The notes: generated by a model not told the origin, from the letters alone. Counted from the stretch's first letter, positions 52,215 to 60,458 are shown. The stretch is DNA of 64,000 bases from Saccharothrix australiensis (GCF_003634935.1 NZ_RBXO01000001.1:4861501-4925500), one strand, 5' to 3'. Program-made: numbers and translations.

Positions 52215-53519
52215 TCAGCGGCGGTGCGCGGTGACGAACTCCGTGATGGTCGCGATGACGAAGTCCAGCATCTCATCCGTGATACCGGGGTACACGCCGA
52301 TCCAGAACGTCCGGTCGGTCACCATGTCGCTCACCGCGAGGTCGCCGCTGACGCGGTAGCCGGCGTCGGCGTAGGCCGGGTGGCGGGTCAGGTTGCCGCC
52401 GAAGAACCGCCGGGTGGCGATGCGCCGGGACTCCAGGTGCGCCACCAGGTCCCGGCGCGTGTAGGGCGCGTCGTCGGTGACGGTGAGGACGAACCCGAAC
52501 CAGCTCGGGTCGGCGCCCGGCGTCGGCGCGGGCAGCAGCAGGCCCGGCAGTCCGTCCAGCGCCGCGCGCAGCTGCGCCCAGTTGCGCCGCCGTGCCGCGC
52601 CGAACTCCTCCAGGCGCCGCAGCTGCGCCGACCCCATCGCCGCCTGGATGTCGGTGGTCTTCAGGTTGTAGCCGACGTGGGAGAAGATGTACTTGTGGTC
52701 GTACCCGTGGGGCAGCGTGCCCACCTGCTGGTCGAACCGCTTGAGGCAGCGGTTGTCCTCGCCGGGCTCGCACCAGCAGTCGCGGCCCCAGTCGCGCAGT
52801 GACTCCACGATCCGGGCCAGCGCGAGGTCGTCGGTCAGCACGCAGCCGCCCTCTCCGGTGGTGATGTGGTGCGCCGGGTAGAAGCTCACGGTCGACAGCT
52901 GGCCGAAGGTCCCGGTGAGCCTGCCCCGGTAGCGCGAGCCGACCGCGTCGCAGTTGTCCTCCACCAGGAACAGGTCGTGCTCCCGCGCCAGCTCGGCGAT
53001 CTCCGCGGCGGCGAAGGGGTTGCCCAGCGAGTGGGCGGTCATGATCGCGCGCGTGCGCGGCCCGATGGCGCTCGCGACCCGGTCCGGGCTGACGTTGTAG
53101 GTGCCCGGTTCGATGTCGATGAACACCGGCACCAGGCCGTTCTGGAGCACGGGGTTCACCGTGGTGGGGAACCCCGCCGCCGCGGTGATCACCTCGTCGC
53201 CTGGGCGCAGCCGGCGCTCGCCGAGCTGGGGCGAGGTGAGCGCGGTCACGGCGAGCAGGTTCGCCGAGGACCCCGAGTTGGTCAGGTGCGCTTTGCGCAG
53301 CCCGAAGTAGCGGGCGAAGTCGCGCTCGAACCGACGGGCGTACGGCCCCGCCGCGATGCGCAGGTCCAGCGCGGCCTCGACCAGCGCCACCCGGTCGGTC
53401 TCGTCGAGCACAGCCCCGGAGGTGAGCACCGGGGTGACGCCGGGCACGAACTCGCCCGGGGCGTGCCCCTGGTGGTACTTGCGGACCAGTTCGAGGATCC
53501 AGTCCCTGTCCTCACTCAT
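52215..53519 (-). CDS. NDP-hexose 3-dehydratase (PLP/[2Fe-2S]-type, E1/UrdQ-like)
   Basis: 434 residues of the DegT/DnrJ/EryC1 aminotransferase fold. The usual PLP Lys in SFxPxK is His: SFYPAHHITTGEGGCVLTDD. This Lys-to-His swap is the hallmark of NDP-4-keto-6-deoxyhexose 3-dehydratases (E1, ColD, SpnQ, UrdQ/LanQ), which remove the C3 hydroxyl. It also has NSGSSANLLAVTAL and PGTYNVSPDRVASAIG, plus several Cys (RDWGRDCWCEPGEDNRC) consistent with an iron-sulfur site in the family. ATG at 53519 overlaps the upstream reductase stop by 8 bp. The product would be a 3-deoxysugar as in rhodinose or amicetose pathways. Confidence 0.93.
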   Translation of the reverse strand: MSEDRDWILELVRKYHQGHAPGEFVPGVTPVLTSGAVLDETDRVALVEAALDLRIAAGPYARRFERDFARYFGLRKAHLTNSGSSANLLAVTALTSPQLGERRLRPGDEVITAAAGFPTTVNPVLQNGLVPVFIDIEPGTYNVSPDRVASAIGPRTRAIMTAHSLGNPFAAAEIAELAREHDLFLVEDNCDAVGSRYRGRLTGTFGQLSTVSFYPAHHITTGEGGCVLTDDLALARIVESLRDWGRDCWCEPGEDNRCLKRFDQQVGTLPHGYDHKYIFSHVGYNLKTTDIQAAMGSAQLRRLEEFGAARRRNWAQLRAALDGLPGLLLPAPTPGADPSWFGFVLTVTDDAPYTRRDLVAHLESRRIATRRFFGGNLTRHPAYADAGYRVSGDLAVSDMVTDRTFWIGVYPGITDEMLDFVIATITEFVTAHRR

Positions 53520-54486
53520 GTCTCGTCCTCGCTTCGGCTGCGCGTGTGATTCGGTCGACGACCACGGCCTGGGCCAGGGTCGCCGCGGTGTTCGGGGAGC
53601 AGCCCGCCCGCACGGCCTCGGCGAAGCGCCGGACGGCGCCGGCGTACTGGTCCTCGACGGGGAGCACGCGCTCCTCGCGGCGACCGCCGCGGTCCAGTCG
53701 GACCACCGGCCGGTGGTCGGCGGGGGTGGTGAACACGTGCTCGGTGGTGAGCCGGCCCTCGGTGCCCAGGAACCAGTACTCGGAGGTGTAGGCGTGCCGC
53801 AGCCCGAACCCGAGTTGTGCGGTGACGCCGTCGGCGCGGGTCAGCAGCGCGGCCCCGCCGAGTTCGACGCGACCGTCGCCGCTCAGCGCGGCGCCCGCGA
53901 CGGAGAGCCCGGTGCCGAGGAAGTGGAGCGCGGCCCGCAGGGGGTAGCCGCCGGTGTCCAGCAGCGCGCCGCCGCCGAGCGCGGGGTCGAGCCGGATGTC
54001 GCCGGGTGGCCGGGGCGGGATCGTGAACGTCGCCCCGAACGCCAGCGGCGTGCCGACGGCGCCGTCGTCGACCATCCGCCGCACGGCGGCGTGCCGGCCG
54101 TGCGCGAGGAACATGTAGTTCTCGACGAGCACCAGACCGAGCCGCGCGGCGAGCCCGAGAAGCCGTTCGGTGTCCGCGGCGGAGGTCGTCAGCGGTTTCT
54201 CGGCCAGGACGTGCTTGCCCGCCAACAACGCCCGCTCGACCCACCGCGCGTGCAGGGCCGCGGGCAGCGGCAGGTAGACCGCGTCGACGTCGTCCTGCGC
54301 GAGCAGGGCGTCGTAACCGGTGACCGCGGCACAGCCGAACCGGCCGGCGAAGTCGGCGGCCTTGGCGGAATCCCGACTGGCCACCGCGACCAACCGAACC
54401 TCGGAACAGCGCGCCACCGCGGGCAGCACTCGCCGCGCCGCGACATCAGCGCAACCAAGCACCCCCAATCGCACCGCGACGTCCAT
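53512..54486 (-). CDS. NDP-hexose 3-ketoreductase-like Gfo/Idh/MocA protein
   Basis: 324 residues. Rossmann start VRLGVLGCADVAARRVLPAV, catalytic Lys motif HVLAEKPLTTSAADTERL near residue 95, and the C-terminal sheet with PPRPPGDIRLDPALGGGALL, DTGGYPLRAALHFLGTG. This resembles NDP-hexose 3-ketoreductases (KijD10/UrdZ3 relatives) that follow 2,3-dehydration. ATG at 54486 is the first in-frame Met before the motif. It is first in the 53.5-52.2 kb two-gene unit with the 3-dehydratase. The upstream spacer to the tRNA (54487-54772) has no gene. Confidence 0.85.
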   Translation of the reverse strand: MDVAVRLGVLGCADVAARRVLPAVARCSEVRLVAVASRDSAKAADFAGRFGCAAVTGYDALLAQDDVDAVYLPLPAALHARWVERALLAGKHVLAEKPLTTSAADTERLLGLAARLGLVLVENYMFLAHGRHAAVRRMVDDGAVGTPLAFGATFTIPPRPPGDIRLDPALGGGALLDTGGYPLRAALHFLGTGLSVAGAALSGDGRVELGGAALLTRADGVTAQLGFGLRHAYTSEYWFLGTEGRLTTEHVFTTPADHRPVVRLDRGGRREERVLPVEDQYAGAVRRFAEAVRAGCSPNTAATLAQAVVVDRITRAAEARTRHE

Positions 54487-54772
54487 GCGCACCCTCCACG
54501 ACTCGACAGGTGCGCACATGTTCACCGCCGGGGCTCGGCTCGGGCTCGATCGCGGCTGAACGCGGTGCGAGAGACGCCCCAGCCCACGAATCCCCTCCAC
54601 ACACGCCCGCCGCCGGCGTGACGCCCACCCGCGGGCGGGCGAAGGCGCAGGTCACCGCGACCAGCAGGTCCCGACCCACTCCACGGCCAACCCCGGTGCC
54701 GCGCGAGCCCCCCACGCGGCACACCCGCCCAACAGCCTCTGAGCAGCTCAAACGCACTCGGTCGACCCCGAT

Positions 54773-54801
54773 TTGGACCGTGAATGACGATCATGTAATC
54801 T
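54773..54801 (+). promoter_or_regulatory. Sigma-70-type promoter of tRNA-Leu
   Basis: TTGGAC (54773-54778) and TAATCT (54796-54801) are separated by exactly 17 bp. Expected transcription start is near 54808, about 19 bases before the mature tRNA. The preceding 54487-54772 shows no gene. Confidence 0.75.
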
Positions 54802-54826
54802 ATGCACACACCACGGCGAGAGCCGA

Positions 54827-54909
54827 GTCCGGGTGGCGGAATGGCAGACGCGCTAGCTTGAGGTGCTAGTCCCCGAAAGGGGGTGGGGGTTCAAGTCCCC
54901 CCTCGGACA
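54827..54909 (+). tRNA. tRNA-Leu, anticodon GAG
   Basis: Full cloverleaf by hand: acceptor GTCCGGG pairs with CTCGGAC (54902-54908) plus discriminator A; D stem GCG/CGC; anticodon stem CTAGC/GCTAG with loop TTGAGGT (GAG); variable arm CCCC-GAAA-GGGG, the long arm of leucine tRNAs; T stem GGGGG/CCCCC with loop TTCAAGT. CCA is not encoded. Its 3' end is overlapped on the other strand by the end of the integrase gene. Confidence 0.95.
54885..54909. other. Probable attachment site at the tRNA-Leu 3' end (attL side)
   Basis: The T-arm and acceptor 3' half of tRNA-Leu is the boundary between the host side (deoxysugar island) and the element (integrase onward). The integrase stop and last five codons lie here. 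A partial copy expected at the far right end of the element is beyond the window, so the exact core cannot be fixed. Confidence 0.5.
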
Positions 54910-56648
54910 CGAGCACTATTCACATAGCCCATTGGCTTGATCATCACATCAGCCACGTGGGCTTTGTCTTTGTAGCGAACTTGCAGGTCAAGCCCCTGAT
55001 AGACCCGCAACAGGCTCTCCGTCTTGGCTTCCCTGAGCGCCGCTCCGACGTCCCCGAGTGAGTCGATCATGGCGTGCACTTCCGCCGCCGTGAGGTTGTC
55101 GGGTGGAGGCGTGCCCTCCAGCTCAGCCTTAGCCGCAGCCCTCACCGCCTGAGCTTCGTTCATCGGCTCCACCAGCGCCAACGGGTCAATCCCCGCCTTG
55201 ATCGCCGCCTGAAACCGAGCCAACTCCTTCTCTGCCTTTGCCAGCCGCTTCCGCGCTGAATCGTGGTTCGTAGGGGTCACAGTCCCTTGCGAGTCGACCA
55301 AGGCGCTTACGGTCCGGTCGACGTTCTTGGGCGCGAAGAGCTCCCCGAGCCACTTGTTCACCGCGTCCACCAGAACGTCCTCTCGGAGGTAGACGGTCGG
55401 TGGGTGGATGCCCAACGCCGGCGACCCGTTCGGCAACGTCCTTGCCGGGCACCGGTAGTACATCCCACGGGCGCGCGGGCTGGCTTCCATCTTCCGTTCG
55501 CAGACCGTGCACCGCACCCGCCCCCGGAACAGATAGGTCTGTTTCGTGGCTCGTTCGGCTCGCTCCGTCTTACGTGCGGTCCTGAGCCCGCCGGCGTACT
55601 TGGACTTGCGGAGCAACTGCGCTTGCGTGAACTCCTCCACCGAGACGATCTCCGGGTGCGCCGGCCTACGCGACCGCACGACACGATCGGCACTCGCGCG
55701 TCGGAATCGGATCACGTTCCCGGCCGCCACGTCGTCCGGGTCGAGCAGCATCTCCTGTCGCATCCACCGCCCGAAGAACGCGTACCCGGTGTACCTCGGG
55801 TTGTCGAGAATCGCCCGGACAGTGGAGCCCTGCCAACCGTCGCCGGACCGGTGTGGGTTCTGGTCCGGCCGCCGCGCCGATGGACAGGGAACCCGGTCTC
55901 GGTTCAACCCTGTGGCAATCGCCCGGTCACCACGTCCGCTCAGGTACTCGGCGAAGATCCGCCGCACCACCCACGCCGAACCCTCGTCCACCGCCAACAC
56001 CCGCAACCGATATCCCTCCATCGCCTTGCGCGGGTTCGGGTGCGGCCCACCGTCAACCGTCTCGTATCCGTATGGCGCTCGCCCGCCCTGGTGTCGCCCT
56101 TCGTTGAGCACCTGCGCGTCCATTGCCGCCCGCACCCGCGCTTGAACGTGCTGACGTTCCGACTCGCTCATCCCACCAAGCACGCTCATCAACATCTTGT
56201 GAGATGGGTTGCGCGGGTCGTACTTCCCACCCAACTCAGGCACCCACAGGTCAACCCCGTACGCCTCGAACCGAGGTGCGATCAGCGAGAACTGATTGCC
56301 GAACCAACACCGCGTGCCCTCGCCGACAACCACGGCGTTCCACCCGCGATACGGGTTCTTCAACGCCGCCAACAACCGCGACGCCTCGTCTCGCCGCTCC
56401 CACGGCACAGACCGCGACTGTCCAACGTCAAAGAACTCCTCAACCACCACCCCGCCGAACGGCTCCACGAACTTCCGGCCGTTGCCGAACTGCCACCCGC
56501 GTGAGGTCGCCGGATCTTGGTTGTCCTCAGTCGAGCAACGTCCATAACCCGCCATCGGCCCGATTCCGTCCTCGACGGTCTCCGCGACCTCGATCCCCAG
56601 CAGTTCATCCAGCGTCACCCACGGGTCACGGCTGATTTCAGCAGTCAC
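54891..56648 (-). CDS. int: Large serine recombinase/integrase
   Basis: 585 residues. The resolvase domain has catalytic Ser in GYGRCSTEDNQDP near residue 39 and the helix MSVLGGMSESERQHVQARVR. The recombinase domain follows (GGRAPYGYETVDGGPHPNPR, GDRAIATGLNRDRVPCPSAR) with the zinc ribbon RVRCTVCERKMEASPRARGM containing two Cys pairs. A C-terminal coiled coil (HDSARKRLAKAEKELARFQA) is present. GTG at 56648 overlaps the 50-residue ORF by 11 bp. The last codons (V-R-G-G-T-stop) are inside the tRNA-Leu 3' end on the opposite strand. Large serine integrases usually target protein genes rather than tRNAs, so this layout is unusual. Confidence 0.93.
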   Translation of the reverse strand: MTAEISRDPWVTLDELLGIEVAETVEDGIGPMAGYGRCSTEDNQDPATSRGWQFGNGRKFVEPFGGVVVEEFFDVGQSRSVPWERRDEASRLLAALKNPYRGWNAVVVGEGTRCWFGNQFSLIAPRFEAYGVDLWVPELGGKYDPRNPSHKMLMSVLGGMSESERQHVQARVRAAMDAQVLNEGRHQGGRAPYGYETVDGGPHPNPRKAMEGYRLRVLAVDEGSAWVVRRIFAEYLSGRGDRAIATGLNRDRVPCPSARRPDQNPHRSGDGWQGSTVRAILDNPRYTGYAFFGRWMRQEMLLDPDDVAAGNVIRFRRASADRVVRSRRPAHPEIVSVEEFTQAQLLRKSKYAGGLRTARKTERAERATKQTYLFRGRVRCTVCERKMEASPRARGMYYRCPARTLPNGSPALGIHPPTVYLREDVLVDAVNKWLGELFAPKNVDRTVSALVDSQGTVTPTNHDSARKRLAKAEKELARFQAAIKAGIDPLALVEPMNEAQAVRAAAKAELEGTPPPDNLTAAEVHAMIDSLGDVGAALREAKTESLLRVYQGLDLQVRYKDKAHVADVMIKPMGYVNSARVRGGT

Positions 56649-56790
56649 GGTCTACGCCTCCCCGAGGTCCGTCCAAGACCTCCACGGTGGTCAGTTCCAC
56701 CAGTATGGCAAGCAGAGCACGGCTGGTCACGGGTGTGAGCGGCGGCAACCCGTCCGGCAGGTTCACTTCAACGTCCTCACCTGCGCTCAC
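56638..56790 (-). CDS. 50-residue ORF coupled between FtsK/TraB and integrase
   Basis: The frame VSAGEDVEVNLPDGLPPLTP then VTSRALLAILVELTTVEVLD continues to DRDC-stop. GTG at 56790 overlaps the translocase stop by GTGA, and the end overlaps the integrase start by 11 bp. The same 4-bp coupling runs through the whole operon, which supports a real gene despite its size. It is acidic to neutral with one amphipathic helix; no known family is recognised. A role in integrase or transfer regulation is only suggested by place. Confidence 0.65.
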   Translation of the reverse strand: MSAGEDVEVNLPDGLPPLTPVTSRALLAILVELTTVEVLDGPRGGVDRDC

Positions 56791-58868
56791 GTCCGCCCAG
56801 ACCCATCAGAGCCGATTTCATCAGCCAGTCCGGCAGCCGCGCGAACGTCCGCAGTCAGGTACCCGCGCACCCTCCGGACTCCGTCGCCGTGCGGGACGTA
56901 CTGCCTGACCGGCGGACAGCCAAGTTCGCCCATCTCCCGCCCGAACGTGCCCGCGTCGACCTCCAACGCCTCCACCAGCTCAGCGGTAGGCACGAAGTCC
57001 CGTTCGTAGAGCTCCTCACCAAGGTGATCAATGACCGCCGCCAACAGTTCGGGAACCTCATCCGTCCACGCGTCGGCCGCTCCGCTCCCGAGCACCCCCA
57101 CGACGGCCGATGAGTCGACAGGCCGAGCAGCGTCATCACCGACTGCGTGACCGCCGAGCGTCCCGGCAGCCTCCCGCAACGCCCGCCCACGCTCGCAGAT
57201 CACCCGCCAGTCGGTGTTCGGCATGTAGTACGTCCGCACGGTCATGGCGACCAGATCCGCCCCGGCGTCGGTCTCCCCGTCCGGCCGCAGGATGCCCACA
57301 CCCTTGTGGCTGGGCAGCAACGTAGAGGCGTCATACCCCCGCGTGTTCATCTGCTCGCCCAACACGATGTTCGAGTCACGCCAGTCCATCACCCGCAACG
57401 CGAACCGCGACCCCAACACCGCCCGCAACCGCGACGGAATCGTGTTCGAGTCCGGCCGCTGAGTAGCCAGGATGACCACCACCCCAGCCGCTGGCCCCTT
57501 GCGCACAAGGTAGGTCAACAGGTCCGCGATGTACGCCCCGAGCGTGGTCTTCTTCCCGCCAACCTCCTCCCGGATCGGGCTCTCAAGGAAAACCTGAACC
57601 TCATCGATGATCACCGCCGTGACCGGCATCCCCAGCTCAACGTCACGCGACATGGCGGGGGTGATCTTCGATTCCGGACACACCGCATCGTCCAACGTGG
57701 CCATCCGCGCGTACCGCGCCTGAACCTCTGCCACCAACTCCACAAGGTGGTCCCGCACCGCGTACGCCTGTGTCAACTCGTCCCCGCACACGTACCGGTA
57801 CGCCAACTGCTCCGCAGCGTCCCAGTCCTTGCCACCCTTGCCATCGAACACATACAGCCGCGCGTACGGGTCCAGCACCAGCCCGGAAGCAGCCAGCCGA
57901 GCGGCGAACGTCTTGCCCTGTCGAGGAATCGCCCCGACAAGCAGCGAAGTCCACACCAACGGCAGGTCAATCCGCCGCCCCCGAGCGTCACGCCCGAACG
58001 GTACCGCCTGCCAAGCGTCCCACCGCTCCACCTCGACCAATGGCGTCCGCACCGGCGGCCCCGCGTACGGGTCCTCATCCGCCACCCAGAAGAACACCCG
58101 CCCGGCATGACCCCCACGACCACGCACCCGCTCCACGATGAGCTGAACCTCATCCACAGCCAACGCCGAAGCAAGCGCATCCCGACTCTTGATCACATCC
58201 ACGGCCTTGCGCGTAGCCGGCAGGTCAACCGTGACCGCCCACCCGTCACCGACCCGCGTGGCCCGCTCGACCAACCGCAACGACTCGTCCTTGCCGATCA
58301 ACTTCGCGTCCCGGAAGGCATCCACCAACACCTGAGCGTCCATGGTCCACGTCAGCGTCCGAGGCCCACCCAGCACAGCCTTCCGCCCCGGAGCCCCATC
58401 CTTCCGACGCCCAGCGACTGCCAACGCAACGGCCACAACCCCAGCCAAGCCCCACAACACCACCGAGCCGTACACCAGGTGCCCAACAGCAACCGCCACC
58501 GCAGCCACACCCACAACAGCCCCGGTCACCTTCCACCGGAACAGCGTCAACGCCCGAATCTCAACGAACTTGTCCGCCAACTTCTCCGACTGCGCCGCAG
58601 CCTCCCGGTAGTCCCGCACCCGCACCCACCGCCGCCAAGCGCGAAAACCAACCACCACACCGCGACCCACCGCCCGGAGAACCCGCCCAGGCACCCGCAC
58701 CAGCCACCCAAGCCCGTCGTTCACGGCGTGCCGCAGTACATCCCGCGACCTCAACCCAGAAGGCATAGAACGCCACCGCCCAGGGCTGACCCTCGGAACG
58801 ACCTCACCCCGCTCCGCGACCGCCTCACCGTCATAGACCGGCTGGACCGGCACCAGCTCCCCGCTCAC
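56787..58868 (-). CDS. FtsK/SpoIIIE-type DNA translocase (TraB-like conjugation protein)
   Basis: 693 residues. Two transmembrane segments near residues 120-165 (GAVVGVAAVAVAVGHLVYGS, VLWGLAGVVAVALAVAG) are followed by the motor domain with Walker A LVGAIPRQGKTFAARLA near 300 and Walker B VTAVIIDEVQVFLE near 400, then VVVILATQRPDSNTIPSRLR. A C-terminal winged helix (DFVPTAELVEALEVDAGTFG) would bind DNA. In actinobacterial elements a single FtsK-like protein transfers double-stranded DNA between mycelia. GTG at 58868 overlaps the upstream gene stop by GTGA. Confidence 0.93.
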   Translation of the reverse strand: MSGELVPVQPVYDGEAVAERGEVVPRVSPGRWRSMPSGLRSRDVLRHAVNDGLGWLVRVPGRVLRAVGRGVVVGFRAWRRWVRVRDYREAAAQSEKLADKFVEIRALTLFRWKVTGAVVGVAAVAVAVGHLVYGSVVLWGLAGVVAVALAVAGRRKDGAPGRKAVLGGPRTLTWTMDAQVLVDAFRDAKLIGKDESLRLVERATRVGDGWAVTVDLPATRKAVDVIKSRDALASALAVDEVQLIVERVRGRGGHAGRVFFWVADEDPYAGPPVRTPLVEVERWDAWQAVPFGRDARGRRIDLPLVWTSLLVGAIPRQGKTFAARLAASGLVLDPYARLYVFDGKGGKDWDAAEQLAYRYVCGDELTQAYAVRDHLVELVAEVQARYARMATLDDAVCPESKITPAMSRDVELGMPVTAVIIDEVQVFLESPIREEVGGKKTTLGAYIADLLTYLVRKGPAAGVVVILATQRPDSNTIPSRLRAVLGSRFALRVMDWRDSNIVLGEQMNTRGYDASTLLPSHKGVGILRPDGETDAGADLVAMTVRTYYMPNTDWRVICERGRALREAAGTLGGHAVGDDAARPVDSSAVVGVLGSGAADAWTDEVPELLAAVIDHLGEELYERDFVPTAELVEALEVDAGTFGREMGELGCPPVRQYVPHGDGVRRVRGYLTADVRAAAGLADEIGSDGSGRT

Positions 58869-59452
58869 GACCGGTCTCCGTCCTCGACAAGCGTCGCCGC
58901 AAGCCGAGACGACAACCCACGCGAACACCCCGTGACCTGCCGAACCCACGCCGGCGTCACGACCACATCCGCCGTACGCGCCGCCCGAGCAACTTCCAGG
59001 TACTCCGCGAACGACGTACGCGGAGTAGGCGCAACGTCCGCCCGACCAGGTGCAGCGTTAGCAACCACCGCACCAAGCTTGTCCCGCAACTCAGTGACCG
59101 CCTCAGCCGCAACGAACACCACCAACGGCGGCACCGAGTGCAGCACCACGAGCACGGCCGAGCCGTCCATGAACGCACTCCAAGTGTTCATGACGTACGT
59201 GGCCGCAAGCGTGAACCACTTCGCGCCACGAACCCACCCACCCATCCGGACGCCATGCCGAGCGGTGACCTGCTCAGCCCGCAGGATGGCCAGCAACACG
59301 AGCGACACCATCGGGTCCAACAGCCAAGCCGCACACCACCCCAACGACCACACACCCGCCCCGGCCGCCGCGAACTGCTGAACGTTGGTCATGGTGAACG
59401 CCAACCCCAGCCGGTCCACCTGAACCGCCACCCGCTCAACCGACTCACTCAA
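58865..59452 (-). CDS. DUF2637/SpdB-like membrane protein
   Basis: 195 residues. About four hydrophobic segments: GVWSLGWCAAWLLDPMVSLV, KWFTLAATYVMNTWSAF and SAVLVVLHSVPPLVVFVAAE. A cytoplasmic C-terminal part has VTPAWVRQVTGCSRGLSSRL, a likely helix-turn-helix. This pattern matches DUF2637/SpdB-type spread proteins of Streptomyces-like elements, which move transferred DNA between hyphal compartments. TTG at 59452 overlaps the upstream stop by TTGA. It directly precedes FtsK in the operon. Confidence 0.85.
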   Translation of the reverse strand: MSESVERVAVQVDRLGLAFTMTNVQQFAAAGAGVWSLGWCAAWLLDPMVSLVLLAILRAEQVTARHGVRMGGWVRGAKWFTLAATYVMNTWSAFMDGSAVLVVLHSVPPLVVFVAAEAVTELRDKLGAVVANAAPGRADVAPTPRTSFAEYLEVARAARTADVVVTPAWVRQVTGCSRGLSSRLAATLVEDGDRS

Positions 59453-59784
59453 CGTCGCTCACCCCGCCGACGCTGCTGGGGTTCGTAGGTGGTCACCATC
59501 AGCGCCCGCGTCAACGTGTAGGACGCGAGCAACGCCGGCACGACCAACACAGCCAGGAGCAGCCACCCATCTCCGCGATACGTGACCACCACCCACTGAA
59601 CGAGCACGATCAACGCCGCGTTGACCACCACCCGCCCAGCCAACGACACCAGCCGAACACCACCACGCGCAGCCCGAGCCGCAGCCTTACCCCGACGAGC
59701 ACCCGCCCGCCACACCACCAGCAGCGCCAGGACCACGCCGAGCCCCGCCACGACCTCAACGGGCGTGAGAACAAGACCGTTCAT
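59449..59784 (-). CDS. Small membrane protein of the element operon
   Basis: 111 residues with two or three hydrophobic segments (VEVVAGLGVVLALLVVW, LAGRVVVNAALIVLVQWVVV, WLLLAVLVVPALLASYTLTR) and basic loops. No recognised family; its place beside SpdB-like and FtsK genes suggests a transfer or spread role. ATG at 59784 overlaps the WhiB stop by ATGA; a GTG two codons earlier is possible. Confidence 0.8.
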   Translation of the reverse strand: MNGLVLTPVEVVAGLGVVLALLVVWRAGARRGKAAARAARGGVRLVSLAGRVVVNAALIVLVQWVVVTYRGDGWLLLAVLVVPALLASYTLTRALMVTTYEPQQRRRGERR

Positions 59785-60110
59785 GAACACGGCCCCCTCT
59801 CGGCACGCTCACCACGCCGGAGCCAGTGCGGGTACAACTCCCGCCGATCGTCAGCGGACAGCGCACCCCACACCCCCACGGTGTCCGCACCGGCCGTCCG
59901 TAGCTCCAGTTCCAGGCACTCATCCCGCACCGGGCACCCCGCGCACATCCGCGCGGCCAGCTCCCGATCGGTCAGCTCCTCATCACCCCACGGCGGCACG
60001 TCCGAGAACGCCCACATGCACAGACCGTCCCGCGCCACCACGTCCGCAAGCACCCCAGACGGCACCCACCGCAGCCGATCAAGCTCCCAAGCAATCCCGA
60101 CCAGGTTCAC
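59781..60110 (-). CDS. WhiB-family iron-sulfur transcription factor
   Basis: 109 residues. The four cluster-binding Cys are at about residues 31, 56, 59 and 65 (DGLCMW, MCAGCPVRDEC), followed by the turn GVWGALSADDRRE and a basic end. This matches WhiB proteins, which bind a [4Fe-4S] cluster and partner with sigma factors. The gene lies inside the conjugation operon between Xis-like and membrane genes, overlapping both by 4 bp, so it is element-borne. It could tie transfer to redox or developmental state. Confidence 0.92.
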   Translation of the reverse strand: MNLVGIAWELDRLRWVPSGVLADVVARDGLCMWAFSDVPPWGDEELTDRELAARMCAGCPVRDECLELELRTAGADTVGVWGALSADDRRELYPHWLRRGERAERGPCS

Positions 60111-60301
60111 GGCGTACCCCCGCCGCAGGACTCACCGAGCAGCCGAACCACCACACCCGCCGGAACCACACACCGCCCGTGACGCCACACCACCGGCAGC
60201 TCCCCGACCCGGATGGCCCGGTGAACAACAGACGGCTTCACCCCGAGCAGCCACGCAGCCCGCCGAACGGTGTAACCGGAAGAAGACAGAGAAGTCCGCA
60301 T
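60107..60301 (-). CDS. Excisionase-like small helix-turn-helix protein
   Basis: 64 residues. YTVRRAAWLLGVKPSVVHRA then IRVGELPVVWRHGRCVVPAG is the MerR-like winged helix of Xis and plasmid-type excisionases, with RxGELPxxxxG-type wing. First gene of the minus-strand operon; its stop overlaps the WhiB start by GTGA. It probably directs excision with the serine integrase and is expressed from the regulatory region at 60302-60458. Confidence 0.85.
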   Translation of the reverse strand: MRTSLSSSGYTVRRAAWLLGVKPSVVHRAIRVGELPVVWRHGRCVVPAGVVVRLLGESCGGGTP

Positions 60302-60332
60302 GAGAAAAGCCCTTCAAGTAAGCGAAGATGAC

Positions 60333-60410
60333 GATTTCAGCTAAAAACTACTGATTTCAGCGCATCACAACGCGCGTTTGATGAGGCGTTGCGTGTACGC
60401 ACGACGCAAC
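60333..60410. promoter_or_regulatory. Divergent regulatory region with direct and inverted repeats
   Basis: GATTTCAGC occurs at 60333-60341 and 60353-60361 (20 bp apart, two helical turns). GTTGCGT (60388-60394) and ACGCAAC (60404-60410) form a 7-bp inverted repeat. The sequence is AT-richer than the genes around it. It lies between the divergent Xis-like operon and XRE gene and probably contains both promoters and a repressor site. Confidence 0.6.
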
Positions 60411-60458
60411 AGCCGAAGACGGCTAATCTCAGCGCCGAGGCGGAGCGCGGAGGAATAC

